This document shows, piece after piece, positions 25,938 to 34,864 of a DNA stretch of 35,164 nucleotides. Position numbers and translations under genes: made by a program. The DNA lies in the NCBI GenBank assembly GCA_036004405.1, contig DASYRM010000097.1, positions 1 to 35,164 of the forward strand, written 5' to 3'. Under the pieces are notes generated by a model, which worked only from the letters and a program-made list of their open reading frames with translations, was not told where the DNA came from and made no database searches. Positions within the stretch are counted from its first letter, which is position 1; each line of letters starts with the position of its first letter. The stretch is from DASYRM01 sp036004405. Its GTDB lineage: Bacteria; Acidobacteriota; Vicinamibacteria; Vicinamibacterales; UBA2999.

Positions 25938-26608
25938 TCAGCTCCCTGCGTCATCCGTGCGGGCGTGGACGGCAGCGGGCAGCCATAGGCGATCCGGGCC
26001 TGCACCGGCGCGTCGTATGTCGAGTCTCCGTTCAGGACGTGCTCGAGGGCGATGCGCGCGAACTCGGTGCGCGCGTCGGTGCAGTAGCGCGCGAGGTTGT
26101 AGTTGCCGCGGTAGTAGAGCGCGCCGGCCGTGGTGACGACCACCGCCTGCGGCGACGAATAGACGCCCACCATCTTGGCCAGCGAGCCGTCGGCGTCGAG
26201 CAGCACGGGGACGCCGAGCTCGCGCTCCGCGTTGGCCACCGCATGCGCCTGGACGGGGCCGCCTTCCGGTTCGATGACGGCGACGATCGTCACGCGCGCC
26301 CGGTGCGTGCGGATCAGGTCGCGCACGTGATCCTGGTTGAAGCGCGAGCAGGGGCAGTCGGGGTTGAAGAAGTGCAGGAGGAGCGGGCGGCCCGTCGAGG
26401 TGGACCACAGGGCTGCCACCTGTTCCGGAAGCTCGATCTGGGTCCCCACGGGCGGCTGCCTGAGCTGGGCTGGACGGGGCGTCGGCAGCCCCCACTTCCA
26501 ATCCTGCTCCCACAGCGTGTACCCGACGAGCGTGAGCAGCCCCAGCACAAGCACCGATGCCGTGATGGGCCGCCAGAGGGCGACGCGCGCCGCGGAAGAA
26601 TTCGTCAA
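25934..26608 (-). CDS. Membrane-anchored thioredoxin-like protein with CPC motif
   Basis: A 224-residue protein with one N-terminal membrane helix (about residues 13-32) and a periplasmic thioredoxin fold. The active-site region reads FNPDCPCSRFN (Cys85, Cys87), a CxC instead of the usual CxxC, and the cis-proline loop is YSSPQAVVV (Pro153). Two further cysteines, Cys176 and Cys210, lie in the C-terminal part. I recall a DUF6436-like family with FNPDCPCSRF. It may be a redox or copper-handling protein. It is translationally coupled to the hybrid kinase, so it could deliver or process the signal that kinase senses. It could instead be the first gene of a simple redox-stress operon. Confidence 0.75.
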   Translation of the reverse strand: MTNSSAARVALWRPITASVLVLGLLTLVGYTLWEQDWKWGLPTPRPAQLRQPPVGTQIELPEQVAALWSTSTGRPLLLHFFNPDCPCSRFNQDHVRDLIRTHRARVTIVAVIEPEGGPVQAHAVANAERELGVPVLLDADGSLAKMVGVYSSPQAVVVTTAGALYYRGNYNLARYCTDARTEFARIALEHVLNGDSTYDAPVQARIAYGCPLPSTPARMTQGAE

Positions 26609-26690
26609 GCTCTGGGTCCTTCGCCCCGCGCTCAGGTCATCGGCACGATCGAGTCTACGCTACAGCAGCTACCCCGGAGGACGGACTGCT

Positions 26691-28526
26691 TTAGCCTGTG
26701 GTGCGTGGCGTAACCGTAGCTCGAATCACGCTATCCACACCGGCGAGCAGCTGCTCGGCCGTGAACGGCTTGGCGAGGAAGGCGTAGCGACCCGCCTCGA
26801 CGCCGCGTCGCAGCAGATCCTCGCGCAGGTACCCGGAGCAGACGAGCACACCCATCGACGGAGCCAGCTCGGAAGCCCGCGCCAGCACGTCGGCGGTGCC
26901 GAGCCCCGGCATCACGCCGTCGATGCACATCAGCGTGTAGTCGCGCGGCTGCCCGAGGAGGGCGAGGGCCCCGGCGCCGTCGGCGGCCTCTTCCACGTCG
27001 AAGCCGTGCGCGGTCAACGTGCGCACCATGTTCGCTCGCACGTCGCCGCGATCCTCGACCACGAGGACGCGCACGCGGTTCGCGGCTGGCGGCGGTGCCG
27101 GCGCCGCGGGCGCCGCGGTTGGCGTCGCCGCTGGCGCCCCTGTGTGCTCCGGGAGCCAGAGCGTGAAGGTCGTGCCGCCGCCCACCGTTGACGTCACTTC
27201 GACGTGGCCGCCGGAGTCCTTCGCGAAGGCATTCACCGTGGCCAGGCCGAGGCCGGTACCGCCGCGCTCGCTCTTGGTCGTGAAGAAGGGATCGAAGATG
27301 CGTTCGAGTGTCGGCGCGTCCATGCCGTGCCCGGTGTCGGCCACCCGCAGCACGGCGTAGGCGCCATCGGCGAGACTCTCGTGGCCCGTGACGGTCTCAC
27401 GATGGCAGCTGAGCGTGATCGTCCCGCTTCCGCCCGGCATCGCGTCGCGCGCGTTCAGCACGAGGTTGTAGAGCGCTCGCTCGAGCCCTGCGAGGTCGGC
27501 CCGCGCCGTCACCGGCTCGGTCGGGGCGTCCACGTGGAGGACGACGTCGTCCGGCAGCACGCGACGCAGGGCGCTCTGCAGCCGGCCGAGGAAGTCGGTC
27601 ATCTCCACCGGCTCGCGGGCGCCAATCTGCGCGCGGCCCAGCGTCAGCAGCTGCGTGGTGAGCTGGCCCGCCCGCTTGGCCGCCTGGACGATTTCGTCGA
27701 GATACGCCGCCACGTCGTCGGGAGACGACAGGCTCAGTTTGGCAACGTCCGCCGTGCCGATGATGACCGTCAAGGCGTTGTTGAAGTCGTGGGCGATGCC
27801 GCCCGACATGCGGGCCAGCGCCTCGAGCCGCCGCGCCTGATCGAGCGCGTGCTGGGCGCGCTCGCGCTCCTCGCGTTCGTGCGCCCGCTCGCGTTCGGCG
27901 CGCTCGAGCGCCAGGCGCTGCTCCATCTCGAGGTCAGCCAATCGCCGATGCACCTGCACCTCGCGCGCCAGCTGTTCCACGACATAGAGCTCGGTGACCG
28001 CGATCAGCGTGCCGAGGACGCCGAGCACGACGACATGGCGGATCCACACCGCCGGCAGACGCGGATCGATCAGATTGATGGCGGGCGGCGGGCCCACTTC
28101 GAAGCTGACGATAGCCCACCCGGTCAGGTGCGCGCCGATGACCGCACACATGCCGAACACGGCGCCCCCACGGCCAAAGAAGAGCGTCGCGGAGAGGATG
28201 GCGAGCAGGTCGATCGCCGCGTACCCCACGGTGAGCACGCCGCGCGACGCCAGAATGAGCGCGCTCAAGACCAGGAGACCGACGAAGATGCCCGCCGCCG
28301 TGCGGAACTTCAGCCGAGGTGTGACGATCCACAAAAGGGGAAAGCACACCATGGCGCCGCTGAGGGCGAACGTCCGCAGGTTGAGCTGCTGCTCCTGCGC
28401 GCCCTGCATGATTACAAGCACGCTCGCGATCGGCATGCCCACCGCGAGCAGGGCGATGCTCGCGCGCAGAACGCGCTCACGAAGCGCGTCGAGGGTATTG
28501 GGGGGCGCGATGTGCGGGCCGGTCAT
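26691..28526 (-). CDS. Membrane hybrid histidine kinase with C-terminal receiver
   Basis: A 611-residue protein. Five or six membrane helices (about residues 20-185) are followed by a highly charged Glu/Arg coiled coil (about 186-232), HisKA with His246 in GGIAHDFNNALTVI, HATPase with NLVLNARDAMPGG, ADTGHGM and GTGLGLATV, and a receiver (about 485-605) with Asp in MCIDGVMP and Lys in FLAKPF. The AHDFNN histidine box belongs to the NtrB-like kinase group. All catalytic motifs are intact. A low-complexity Ala/Pro linker joins kinase and receiver. It stands alone on the minus strand, divergent from the phosphorelay operon at 28629 with a 102-base gap; no target regulator is adjacent. Confidence 0.9.
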   Translation of the reverse strand: MTGPHIAPPNTLDALRERVLRASIALLAVGMPIASVLVIMQGAQEQQLNLRTFALSGAMVCFPLLWIVTPRLKFRTAAGIFVGLLVLSALILASRGVLTVGYAAIDLLAILSATLFFGRGGAVFGMCAVIGAHLTGWAIVSFEVGPPPAINLIDPRLPAVWIRHVVVLGVLGTLIAVTELYVVEQLAREVQVHRRLADLEMEQRLALERAERERAHEREERERAQHALDQARRLEALARMSGGIAHDFNNALTVIIGTADVAKLSLSSPDDVAAYLDEIVQAAKRAGQLTTQLLTLGRAQIGAREPVEMTDFLGRLQSALRRVLPDDVVLHVDAPTEPVTARADLAGLERALYNLVLNARDAMPGGSGTITLSCHRETVTGHESLADGAYAVLRVADTGHGMDAPTLERIFDPFFTTKSERGGTGLGLATVNAFAKDSGGHVEVTSTVGGGTTFTLWLPEHTGAPAATPTAAPAAPAPPPAANRVRVLVVEDRGDVRANMVRTLTAHGFDVEEAADGAGALALLGQPRDYTLMCIDGVMPGLGTADVLARASELAPSMGVLVCSGYLREDLLRRGVEAGRYAFLAKPFTAEQLLAGVDSVIRATVTPRTTG

Positions 28527-28582
28527 CGTGATGTTTGGTCAACCGCGACCGACGTGCGGACTCTAGCATGACCCGCCGGGGT

Positions 28583-28588
28583 TAGAAT
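28583..28588 (+). promoter_or_regulatory. Possible -10 box of the phosphorelay operon
   Basis: TAGAAT lies 40 bases before the GTG start at 28629 and is close to the sigma-70 -10 consensus. No convincing -35 hexamer stands at 16-18 bases upstream, so the call is weak. The rest of the gap 28527-28628 shows nothing else. Confidence 0.3.
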
Positions 28589-28628
28589 CGGCGACGGTGA
28601 AGACGCAGCCTCGCTCCGGGCGCGGACG

Positions 28629-30123
<1,495 letters not shown>

Positions 30124-30131
<8 letters not shown>

Positions 30132-30519
30132 ACAGTCGCCCGTCCCCGCCCCCGACGGTGCGTTCGACGCCGACGCGGTGTGGACGCTCTTCGAGGGACG
30201 TACGGATCGGATGAGGCAGGTGTGGAGGATTACACGCGCGACGCTGCCCGGGTATATGGACGGCCTGTCGACGGCGGTCGAGAGCGGCGACTGGGCCACC
30301 GCCGCGCGCCACGCCCACTCGCTGGCCGGCTCGGCGTCCAACTTCGGCGCGCACGCCCTGGTGGCGTCGGCGCGTAGAATCGAAGATCTCGCCGGCGAGG
30401 GGCACGTCCCCGCCAGTGAGGTACACGTGGCGCGGACGCAGTTCGATGCCCTCTGCACGGCCATGACCGCGTGGCTCGACCAGGTGTCGGCGCCGCCGGG
30501 TGCGCCGTCGGCGGGGTAG
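30124..30519 (+). CDS. Hpt phosphotransfer protein
   Basis: A 131-residue single-domain Hpt protein with the phosphorylatable His in ARHAHSLAGSASNFGA (HxLxGxxxNFG pattern). It would shuttle phosphate between a hybrid-kinase receiver and a response-regulator receiver. ATG at 30124 overlaps the upstream kinase gene, and the regulator gene starts 17 bases after its stop, so the three genes form a complete phosphorelay: kinase/REC2, Hpt, regulator. It could also serve the other hybrid kinases in this window, which lack Hpt domains. Confidence 0.88.
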
Positions 30520-30535
30520 GGAGGACCATCGATCG

Positions 30536-31135
30536 ATGAGCAGCCGTGTCCTGTGCGTGGACGACGATCCGGGCACCCAGCTGGTGCTGAACGGCATCAT
30601 CGAAGACGCCGGGTGGCAGTCCGAGTCGGCGCTCAACGCGACCGTGGCCCGCGAGGTGCTGTCGTCGAGCCCCGAAATCCAGGTAGTACTGCTCGACTGG
30701 ATGCTCCCGGATGGCTCCGGCGTCGATCTGTGCCGCGAGCTCAAGGCCACGCACGGCGCGTCGCTCTACGTGATTCTCGTCACCGTGCGCGGCGCGCCCG
30801 AAGACGTCGAAACGGGTCTGGATGCCGGCGCCGATGACTATCTCGTCAAGCCGGTGAGCCCGGTGGAAGTGCGCGCGCGCATCCGCACCGGCATGCGCAC
30901 GGCCGACGCCCAGCGGCAGCTGGCCGAACGGCTGGCGCAGCTCGAGCTGGCCCTGAAGCGCGTGAGCAACCTTGAAAGCTTGCTGCCCCTTTGCATGTAC
31001 TGCCGGCGCATCAACAGCTCCGACGCCTGGCAGTCGGTGGAGGACTATCTGTGGGAGCACGTCGACGTCAAGGTGTCGCACGGCTGCTGTCCCGACTGTC
31101 TTTCCAAACTCACCCGCCAGCTCGGCGAAGGCTGA
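30536..31135 (+). CDS. Response regulator with C-terminal Cys-rich zinc-finger-like motif
   Basis: A 199-residue protein. The receiver (about 1-122) has VDDD, Asp54 in VLLDWMLPDGSG and Lys105 in YLVKPVSP. A coiled-coil stretch (about 122-148) leads to a short module reading LPLCMYCRRI (Cys153, Cys156) and SHGCCPDC (Cys184, Cys185, Cys188) with conserved Trp and Tyr between. The same LPxCxxC...SHGxCPxC tail is found after receivers or PAS domains in many bacteria and looks like a zinc-binding finger; its output is not known. ATG at 30536 follows AGGGAGGA (30518-30525) by ten bases; the earlier in-frame codons overlap the Hpt gene and are not needed. It is the presumed end point of the phosphorelay. 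Confidence 0.85.
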   Translation: MSSRVLCVDDDPGTQLVLNGIIEDAGWQSESALNATVAREVLSSSPEIQVVLLDWMLPDGSGVDLCRELKATHGASLYVILVTVRGAPEDVETGLDAGADDYLVKPVSPVEVRARIRTGMRTADAQRQLAERLAQLELALKRVSNLESLLPLCMYCRRINSSDAWQSVEDYLWEHVDVKVSHGCCPDCLSKLTRQLGEG

Positions 31136-31140
31136 CCAAA

Positions 31141-31161
31141 GGCCTTAGGCCTTGGGCCTTG
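31141..31161 (+). repeat. Three tandem 7-base repeats
   Basis: GGCCTTA, GGCCTTG, GGCCTTG run head to tail just after the response regulator gene. Their GGCC/CCTT content resembles other short intergenic repeats in this window. The gap 31136-31196 also has TCCGC/GCGGA, a small inverted repeat ending in the next gene's ribosome-binding site. Confidence 0.5.
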
Positions 31162-31196
31162 GGATATGCTTCCGCCTCGTTGCGGAGGGAACCTTG

Positions 31197-32306
31197 ATGA
31201 CATCGAAAGCGTTGTTGACGATGGCCGCCTGCGCGATGGGTTCGGCCGTCGCGTTCGCCCAGAGCCAGCCACCCCGCGTGCCGGCCACGCCCTATACCGC
31301 CAAGTCGGTGCAGGCGCCGATCGATCCCGGCTACGTCGAGTTCACCAAGGCGTGCAAGACGCCGCCCCCCGCCCGCGGCGGCGGGCCCGGCCGCGGCGGC
31401 CCTGGTGGCCCGGGCCGCGCCGGCGGCGCACCGGCGCCCGCTGCCGGCGTGCGTGAGTACAAGGTGATGGAGATCCCGGGCGTGATTGCCGCGGGGCAGC
31501 AGTGGAAGTTCCTGTGGCAGGAGGTCGGCAACAACGGCGACGGCATCCTGTGGGCCAAGGGCGGCCTGCTCTTGGCGCAGAACGACAACAGCCAGGTCCT
31601 GAAGCTGACCGACAAGGGCAAGACGTCGGTGGCCTATCGCGATACCCACACCGGCGGGGCGCTGTCGATGAGCCCCAAGGGTGCGCTCTTCATGGTGCAG
31701 CGGGGGCTGCACCAGAACGTGACGCAGCTCGAGCCGCAGCGCAAGGTGCTCGCGGACAAGTACAACGGCGACGCTCTCGACTGCGTCGGCGGCGTCATCA
31801 ACGATCTGACGGCCGACAGCAAGGGCGGGGTGTACTACTCGATGGGCGGCGTCTATCATGCCAGCGCGTCGGGCGTCGTGACGAAGTACGGCGAGAACAT
31901 CACGCCGAACGGCATCGTGCTGAGCGCCGACGAGAAGACGCTGTACGTGACCAACGGCGCCACCATGGCTGCCTTCGACGTGCAGCCCGACGGCTCGCTG
32001 AAGAACCAGCGCGAGTTCGCGAAGCTGACGGCCGGGGGTGGCGACGGCAGCACGATCGATGCGGCGGGCCGTGTCTACGTGACGACACAAGCCGGAGTGG
32101 AAGTGCTCGGGCCCGACGGCAAGAACCTCGGCGTGATCCCGACGCCGCGCGGCGTCATCACCGGAGCGTTCGGCGGCAAGGACAAGAAGACCTTCTATAT
32201 CCTCGCCCGCGGCGCCACCGACGCCAACGGCACCGAGGTCGCCAACGCGGCGCAGGTGTGGGCCATCCAGATGCAGGCGCAGGGATACAAGAACCGGGCG
32301 AAATAG
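31197..32306 (+). CDS. Secreted SMP-30/gluconolactonase-like beta-propeller protein
   Basis: A 369-residue protein with a signal peptide (LLTMAACAMGSAVAFAQ) and a Gly/Pro/Arg/Ala low-complexity stretch (about residues 58-82) before the propeller. Blade signatures of the SGL family are visible: GGVINDLTADSKGGVYYS, TPNGIVLSADEKTLYVTNG, and DGSTIDAAGRVYVTTQAG followed by VEVLGPDGKNLG. The Asn in VIND and the Asp in GGDGS fit the metal ligands of SMP-30-type lactonases. It probably hydrolyses a sugar lactone in the periplasm, but the substrate is open. ATG at 31197 has GGAGGGA (31184-31190) six bases upstream. A hairpin follows the stop, so it may be monocistronic. Confidence 0.8.
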   Translation: MTSKALLTMAACAMGSAVAFAQSQPPRVPATPYTAKSVQAPIDPGYVEFTKACKTPPPARGGGPGRGGPGGPGRAGGAPAPAAGVREYKVMEIPGVIAAGQQWKFLWQEVGNNGDGILWAKGGLLLAQNDNSQVLKLTDKGKTSVAYRDTHTGGALSMSPKGALFMVQRGLHQNVTQLEPQRKVLADKYNGDALDCVGGVINDLTADSKGGVYYSMGGVYHASASGVVTKYGENITPNGIVLSADEKTLYVTNGATMAAFDVQPDGSLKNQREFAKLTAGGGDGSTIDAAGRVYVTTQAGVEVLGPDGKNLGVIPTPRGVITGAFGGKDKKTFYILARGATDANGTEVANAAQVWAIQMQAQGYKNRAK

Positions 32307-32324
32307 GCTCACGGCCCCTGAGCC
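32306..32324 (+). terminator. Short hairpin at the end of the SMP-30-like gene
   Basis: GGCTCA (32306-32311) pairs with TGAGCC (32319-32324) across a 7-base loop; the first G is the last base of the TAG stop. It is followed by GTATTT, a weak T-rich stretch. It is a candidate terminator of modest strength. Confidence 0.4.
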
Positions 32325-32346
32325 GTATTTCGGTGTGCGAAACTGT

Positions 32347-32376
32347 TTGCGACAGACGAATGCGTACGTGTAGGCT
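32347..32376 (+). promoter_or_regulatory. Possible promoter of the secreted protein gene
   Basis: TTGCGA (32347-32352) and TAGGCT (32371-32376) are separated by 18 bases and resemble sigma-70 -35 and -10 boxes. A transcript from about 32383 would have a leader of about 23 bases before ATG 32406. Confidence 0.3.
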
Positions 32377-32405
32377 GTGGAGGCTCCAGTCATTCCAGGG
32401 TCTCC

Positions 32406-33245
32406 ATGAGAACCATCGTCGCCGCCGTTGTGTTCGTCGCCACCGCTTCGCCCCTGCTCCTGGCGCAGTGGCCCAAGTACACGCAGCCGGGCGCTCCGAC
32501 ACTGGCCGACGGCACGGTGAATCTCGCCGGGCCGCCGCCGCGTACCGCCGACGGCAAAGTCGATCTGTCGGGCGTGTGGGAGACCAATCAGGGCCGGCGC
32601 GGCCGCGGGCCGGCGCCGGTCGCGGCCGACGGCACCAGTGAACTCCCGCCCTCGGGCTCCGTCTTCGGAAGCATCGGCGCGCAGATTCAGGGCGGAGCAC
32701 CCTATCAGCCGTGGGCCGCGGAGCTGGTGAAGAAGCGCGCGGCCGACAACAGCAAGGACAACCCCGACGCGCACTGCCTGCCGATGGGCGTGATGCAGAT
32801 GACGTCGCATCCGTTCCCGAAGAAGATCATCCAGACGCCCACCCAGATCATCCTAATCTACGAGGGTTCGGGCACCACCGTGCGCGAGGTGTTCCTCGAC
32901 GGCCGGACGCTGCCGAAGGCCGAAGACGTCGAGCCCTGGTGGAACGGCTACTCGGTGGGCCGCTGGGAAGGCGACACGCTGGTCGTCCAGACCACCGGGT
33001 TCATGGATGACGGCTGGCTCGACGTGCGCGGCAGCCCGCTCACGAGCGCCGGCAAGATAACCGAGCGCTTCCGCCGACCAACCTACGGCTCGCTCGTCAT
33101 CGACGTGACCATCGACGATTCCAAGGCCTATACCAAGCCGTTCACGGCGACGATCAACAACCACCTGCTGCCCGATACGCAGCTGATCGAGTTCGTCTGC
33201 ATCGACAAGAGCGCTCAGCACTACGTCGGTGGACAGGGTAAGTAG
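32406..33245 (+). CDS. Secreted protein of unknown function, acidobacterial-type family
   Basis: A 279-residue protein with a signal peptide (TIVAAVVFVATASPLLLAQ). It has the recurring words of a family very abundant in acidobacterial genomes as I recall it: KVDLSGVWE, CLPMGVMQMTSHPFPKKI, IYEGSGTTVREVFLDGR, WNGYSVGRWEGDTLVVQTTG, GKITERFRR and VTIDDSKAYTKPFT. The pattern suggests a secreted beta-rich fold. No enzymatic function has been assigned that I know of. It lies between the SMP-30-like gene and the methyltransferase-like gene, both in the same direction. Confidence 0.75.
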   Translation: MRTIVAAVVFVATASPLLLAQWPKYTQPGAPTLADGTVNLAGPPPRTADGKVDLSGVWETNQGRRGRGPAPVAADGTSELPPSGSVFGSIGAQIQGGAPYQPWAAELVKKRAADNSKDNPDAHCLPMGVMQMTSHPFPKKIIQTPTQIILIYEGSGTTVREVFLDGRTLPKAEDVEPWWNGYSVGRWEGDTLVVQTTGFMDDGWLDVRGSPLTSAGKITERFRRPTYGSLVIDVTIDDSKAYTKPFTATINNHLLPDTQLIEFVCIDKSAQHYVGGQGK

Positions 33246-33262
33246 GACGGGCGCGCCCCACG

Positions 33263-34741
33263 GTGATCGTCCACATCAACCACATCGCTCCGAGCCGGAA
33301 GAAGGCGGCCGGCCCGTCACCCGTCAGCCAGTTGGCCGGTCTGGTCAACGGCACGATGCTGTCGATGGTCGAGGACGGCGTGCTCGACCATCGGCTGGCG
33401 CCGTCGCTGCGGGTCCACCTCGATTGGATCCAGTACAAGACCAACTTCCGCGACCCCGTCATGGTGCGCCGCACGATGGACGGCGCCGGACGGCCGCTGC
33501 CGCTGGCCGAGATTGCCGTCGATCTACGCCAGACGTCCGCGGAGGGTCTGTCGCGCGTTCTCGCTCGCGCCGTGCAGAGCCTGGCGGACGGGCCGGACGC
33601 CAACCCGCAGCGGCACGTATTCCTCGGCAGTTTCACGCCGTACCGCTCCTGTTTGATCTGGGACTTCAACCGGCTGTTCTGGCGCCACCTCTCCGATTGG
33701 GAGGCCGCATCGGGCCGGGGATTCGAAGCGGCGCTGCCCGCGGGCTCGTCGGACGCCAATCATCCCGACGCGGTGGCGGCGTCGGCGCGCGAGTTCCTCA
33801 CCCGCGTCCAGGCGCTCGACGCCAGGGGGCGATGCCCGGCCGACCTGATCGGTCTCGAAATCGGTGTCGGCACCGGCGCGCGCGCCGCGTCGTGGCTCGA
33901 CATGTTCAAGGTCTTCGATGCCGAGGCGGGCGGGAAGTTCTATCCGCGGATGCTGTTCCTGCTGGGCGACTACTCGCCGACGAGCCTCGAGCGTGCCATG
34001 GCGGCGGTGGCGCATCACGACGGGCACGTGGGCGCGGTGCCGCTCGACGCGCTCAATCCCGCGGTGGCGCTTGGCGGCTATCGCTTCAAGGTGATGTACG
34101 TGCACTCGACGAACACGTACGACAACCTGCCCTTCGACGACCTGGTGAGGCGCGACGGCAAGCTCTATCTCGTCGAGACGCGCCCCTATTTGAACGGCGC
34201 CGCGGTGGAGGGGCTGGTCGCCGACTTCGGGTTCTCGCGCGAGGAACTGCCCGGGGCGACCGACCGGCTCCTTCGCGACGGCCCCTATGCGGTGATTCCC
34301 GACGAGCGCGGCGTGGAGTTCTGGCGCCGCGTGTGGGACGCGTTCAAGCTCGAAGAGCGGCTGGTGGCCCTCGACGACCGCGACGACGCGCACGTGCCGC
34401 CCGGCCTGCGGAAGGAACACCTCGACGATCTGCTGGGCGAAGCGCCGGACGATGTGCGGTTTCACATCTCGCGCGGGGCCGGGGAGAGCTTTGCCAACAC
34501 GCTGCCGCTGCTGCATCCCGACGGCTATCTCGAGGTGCAGGACATCTTCGTCAGCGAGATGGACGACTATCGCAAAGGGTTCCGTGGGCCGGGGAAGCTG
34601 GACGGCTCCCTCGTGACGTGGGTCAACGGCGCGCTGCTGCGGGCCGTCGGCGCCCGCGCGGGCTACGACGTTCACTTCGCGCCGTTTCCGTACCGGCCCG
34701 GCACCCGGACCACGATTCTCTACACCACCCAACGCGCGTGA
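33263..34741 (+). CDS. Probable SAM-dependent methyltransferase, family unclear
   Basis: A 492-residue cytoplasmic protein with no membrane segment. A glycine loop, LIGLEIGVGTGARAASWLDMF (Glu199 onward), followed by strands RMLFLLGDYSP and GGYRFKVMYVHSTNTYDNLPFDDL resembles the Rossmann core of MidA/PF02636-like methyltransferases. The N-terminal 190 residues and the C-terminal part (GYLEVQDIFVSEMDDY) are not recognised. The start is GTG at 33263, 17 bases after the stop of the previous gene. Substrate and partners are unknown. Its TGA stop is also the first three bases of the first of three tandem palindromic repeats. Confidence 0.6.
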   Translation: MIVHINHIAPSRKKAAGPSPVSQLAGLVNGTMLSMVEDGVLDHRLAPSLRVHLDWIQYKTNFRDPVMVRRTMDGAGRPLPLAEIAVDLRQTSAEGLSRVLARAVQSLADGPDANPQRHVFLGSFTPYRSCLIWDFNRLFWRHLSDWEAASGRGFEAALPAGSSDANHPDAVAASAREFLTRVQALDARGRCPADLIGLEIGVGTGARAASWLDMFKVFDAEAGGKFYPRMLFLLGDYSPTSLERAMAAVAHHDGHVGAVPLDALNPAVALGGYRFKVMYVHSTNTYDNLPFDDLVRRDGKLYLVETRPYLNGAAVEGLVADFGFSREELPGATDRLLRDGPYAVIPDERGVEFWRRVWDAFKLEERLVALDDRDDAHVPPGLRKEHLDDLLGEAPDDVRFHISRGAGESFANTLPLLHPDGYLEVQDIFVSEMDDYRKGFRGPGKLDGSLVTWVNGALLRAVGARAGYDVHFAPFPYRPGTRTTILYTTQRA

Positions 34742-34860
34742 ATTTTCGTGGGGGCCGCCTCAGGCGGCTCGTCAGGGCAGTGAATTCGTAGGGGCCGCAT
34801 TCAGGCGGCCCGTCAGGGAGTGAATTCGTAGGGGCCGCCTTGAGGCGGCCCGTCAGGGAG
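34739..34860. repeat. Three tandem palindromic repeats
   Basis: Three units of 42, 40 and 40 bases (34739-34780, 34781-34820, 34821-34860), each starting TGAATT and ending GTCAGGG-AG or GTCAGGGCAG. Each contains a GC-rich inverted repeat, GGGCCGCC facing GGCGGCCC in the third unit. They fill the gap between the methyltransferase-like gene and fhs. The last GGGAG also acts as the likely ribosome-binding site of fhs. They look like REP/BIME-type elements; no transposase is seen. Confidence 0.8.
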
Positions 34861-34864
34861 AACG

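Noticed and set aside
31370..31445. GC-only stretch in the SMP-30-like gene as a regulatory repeat.
   Set aside because: It is in frame and encodes a Gly/Pro/Arg/Ala linker after the signal peptide, so coding low complexity explains it.
34739..34860. The three tandem palindromic units as a CRISPR array.
   Set aside because: The units are directly adjacent with no unique spacers and there are no cas genes.
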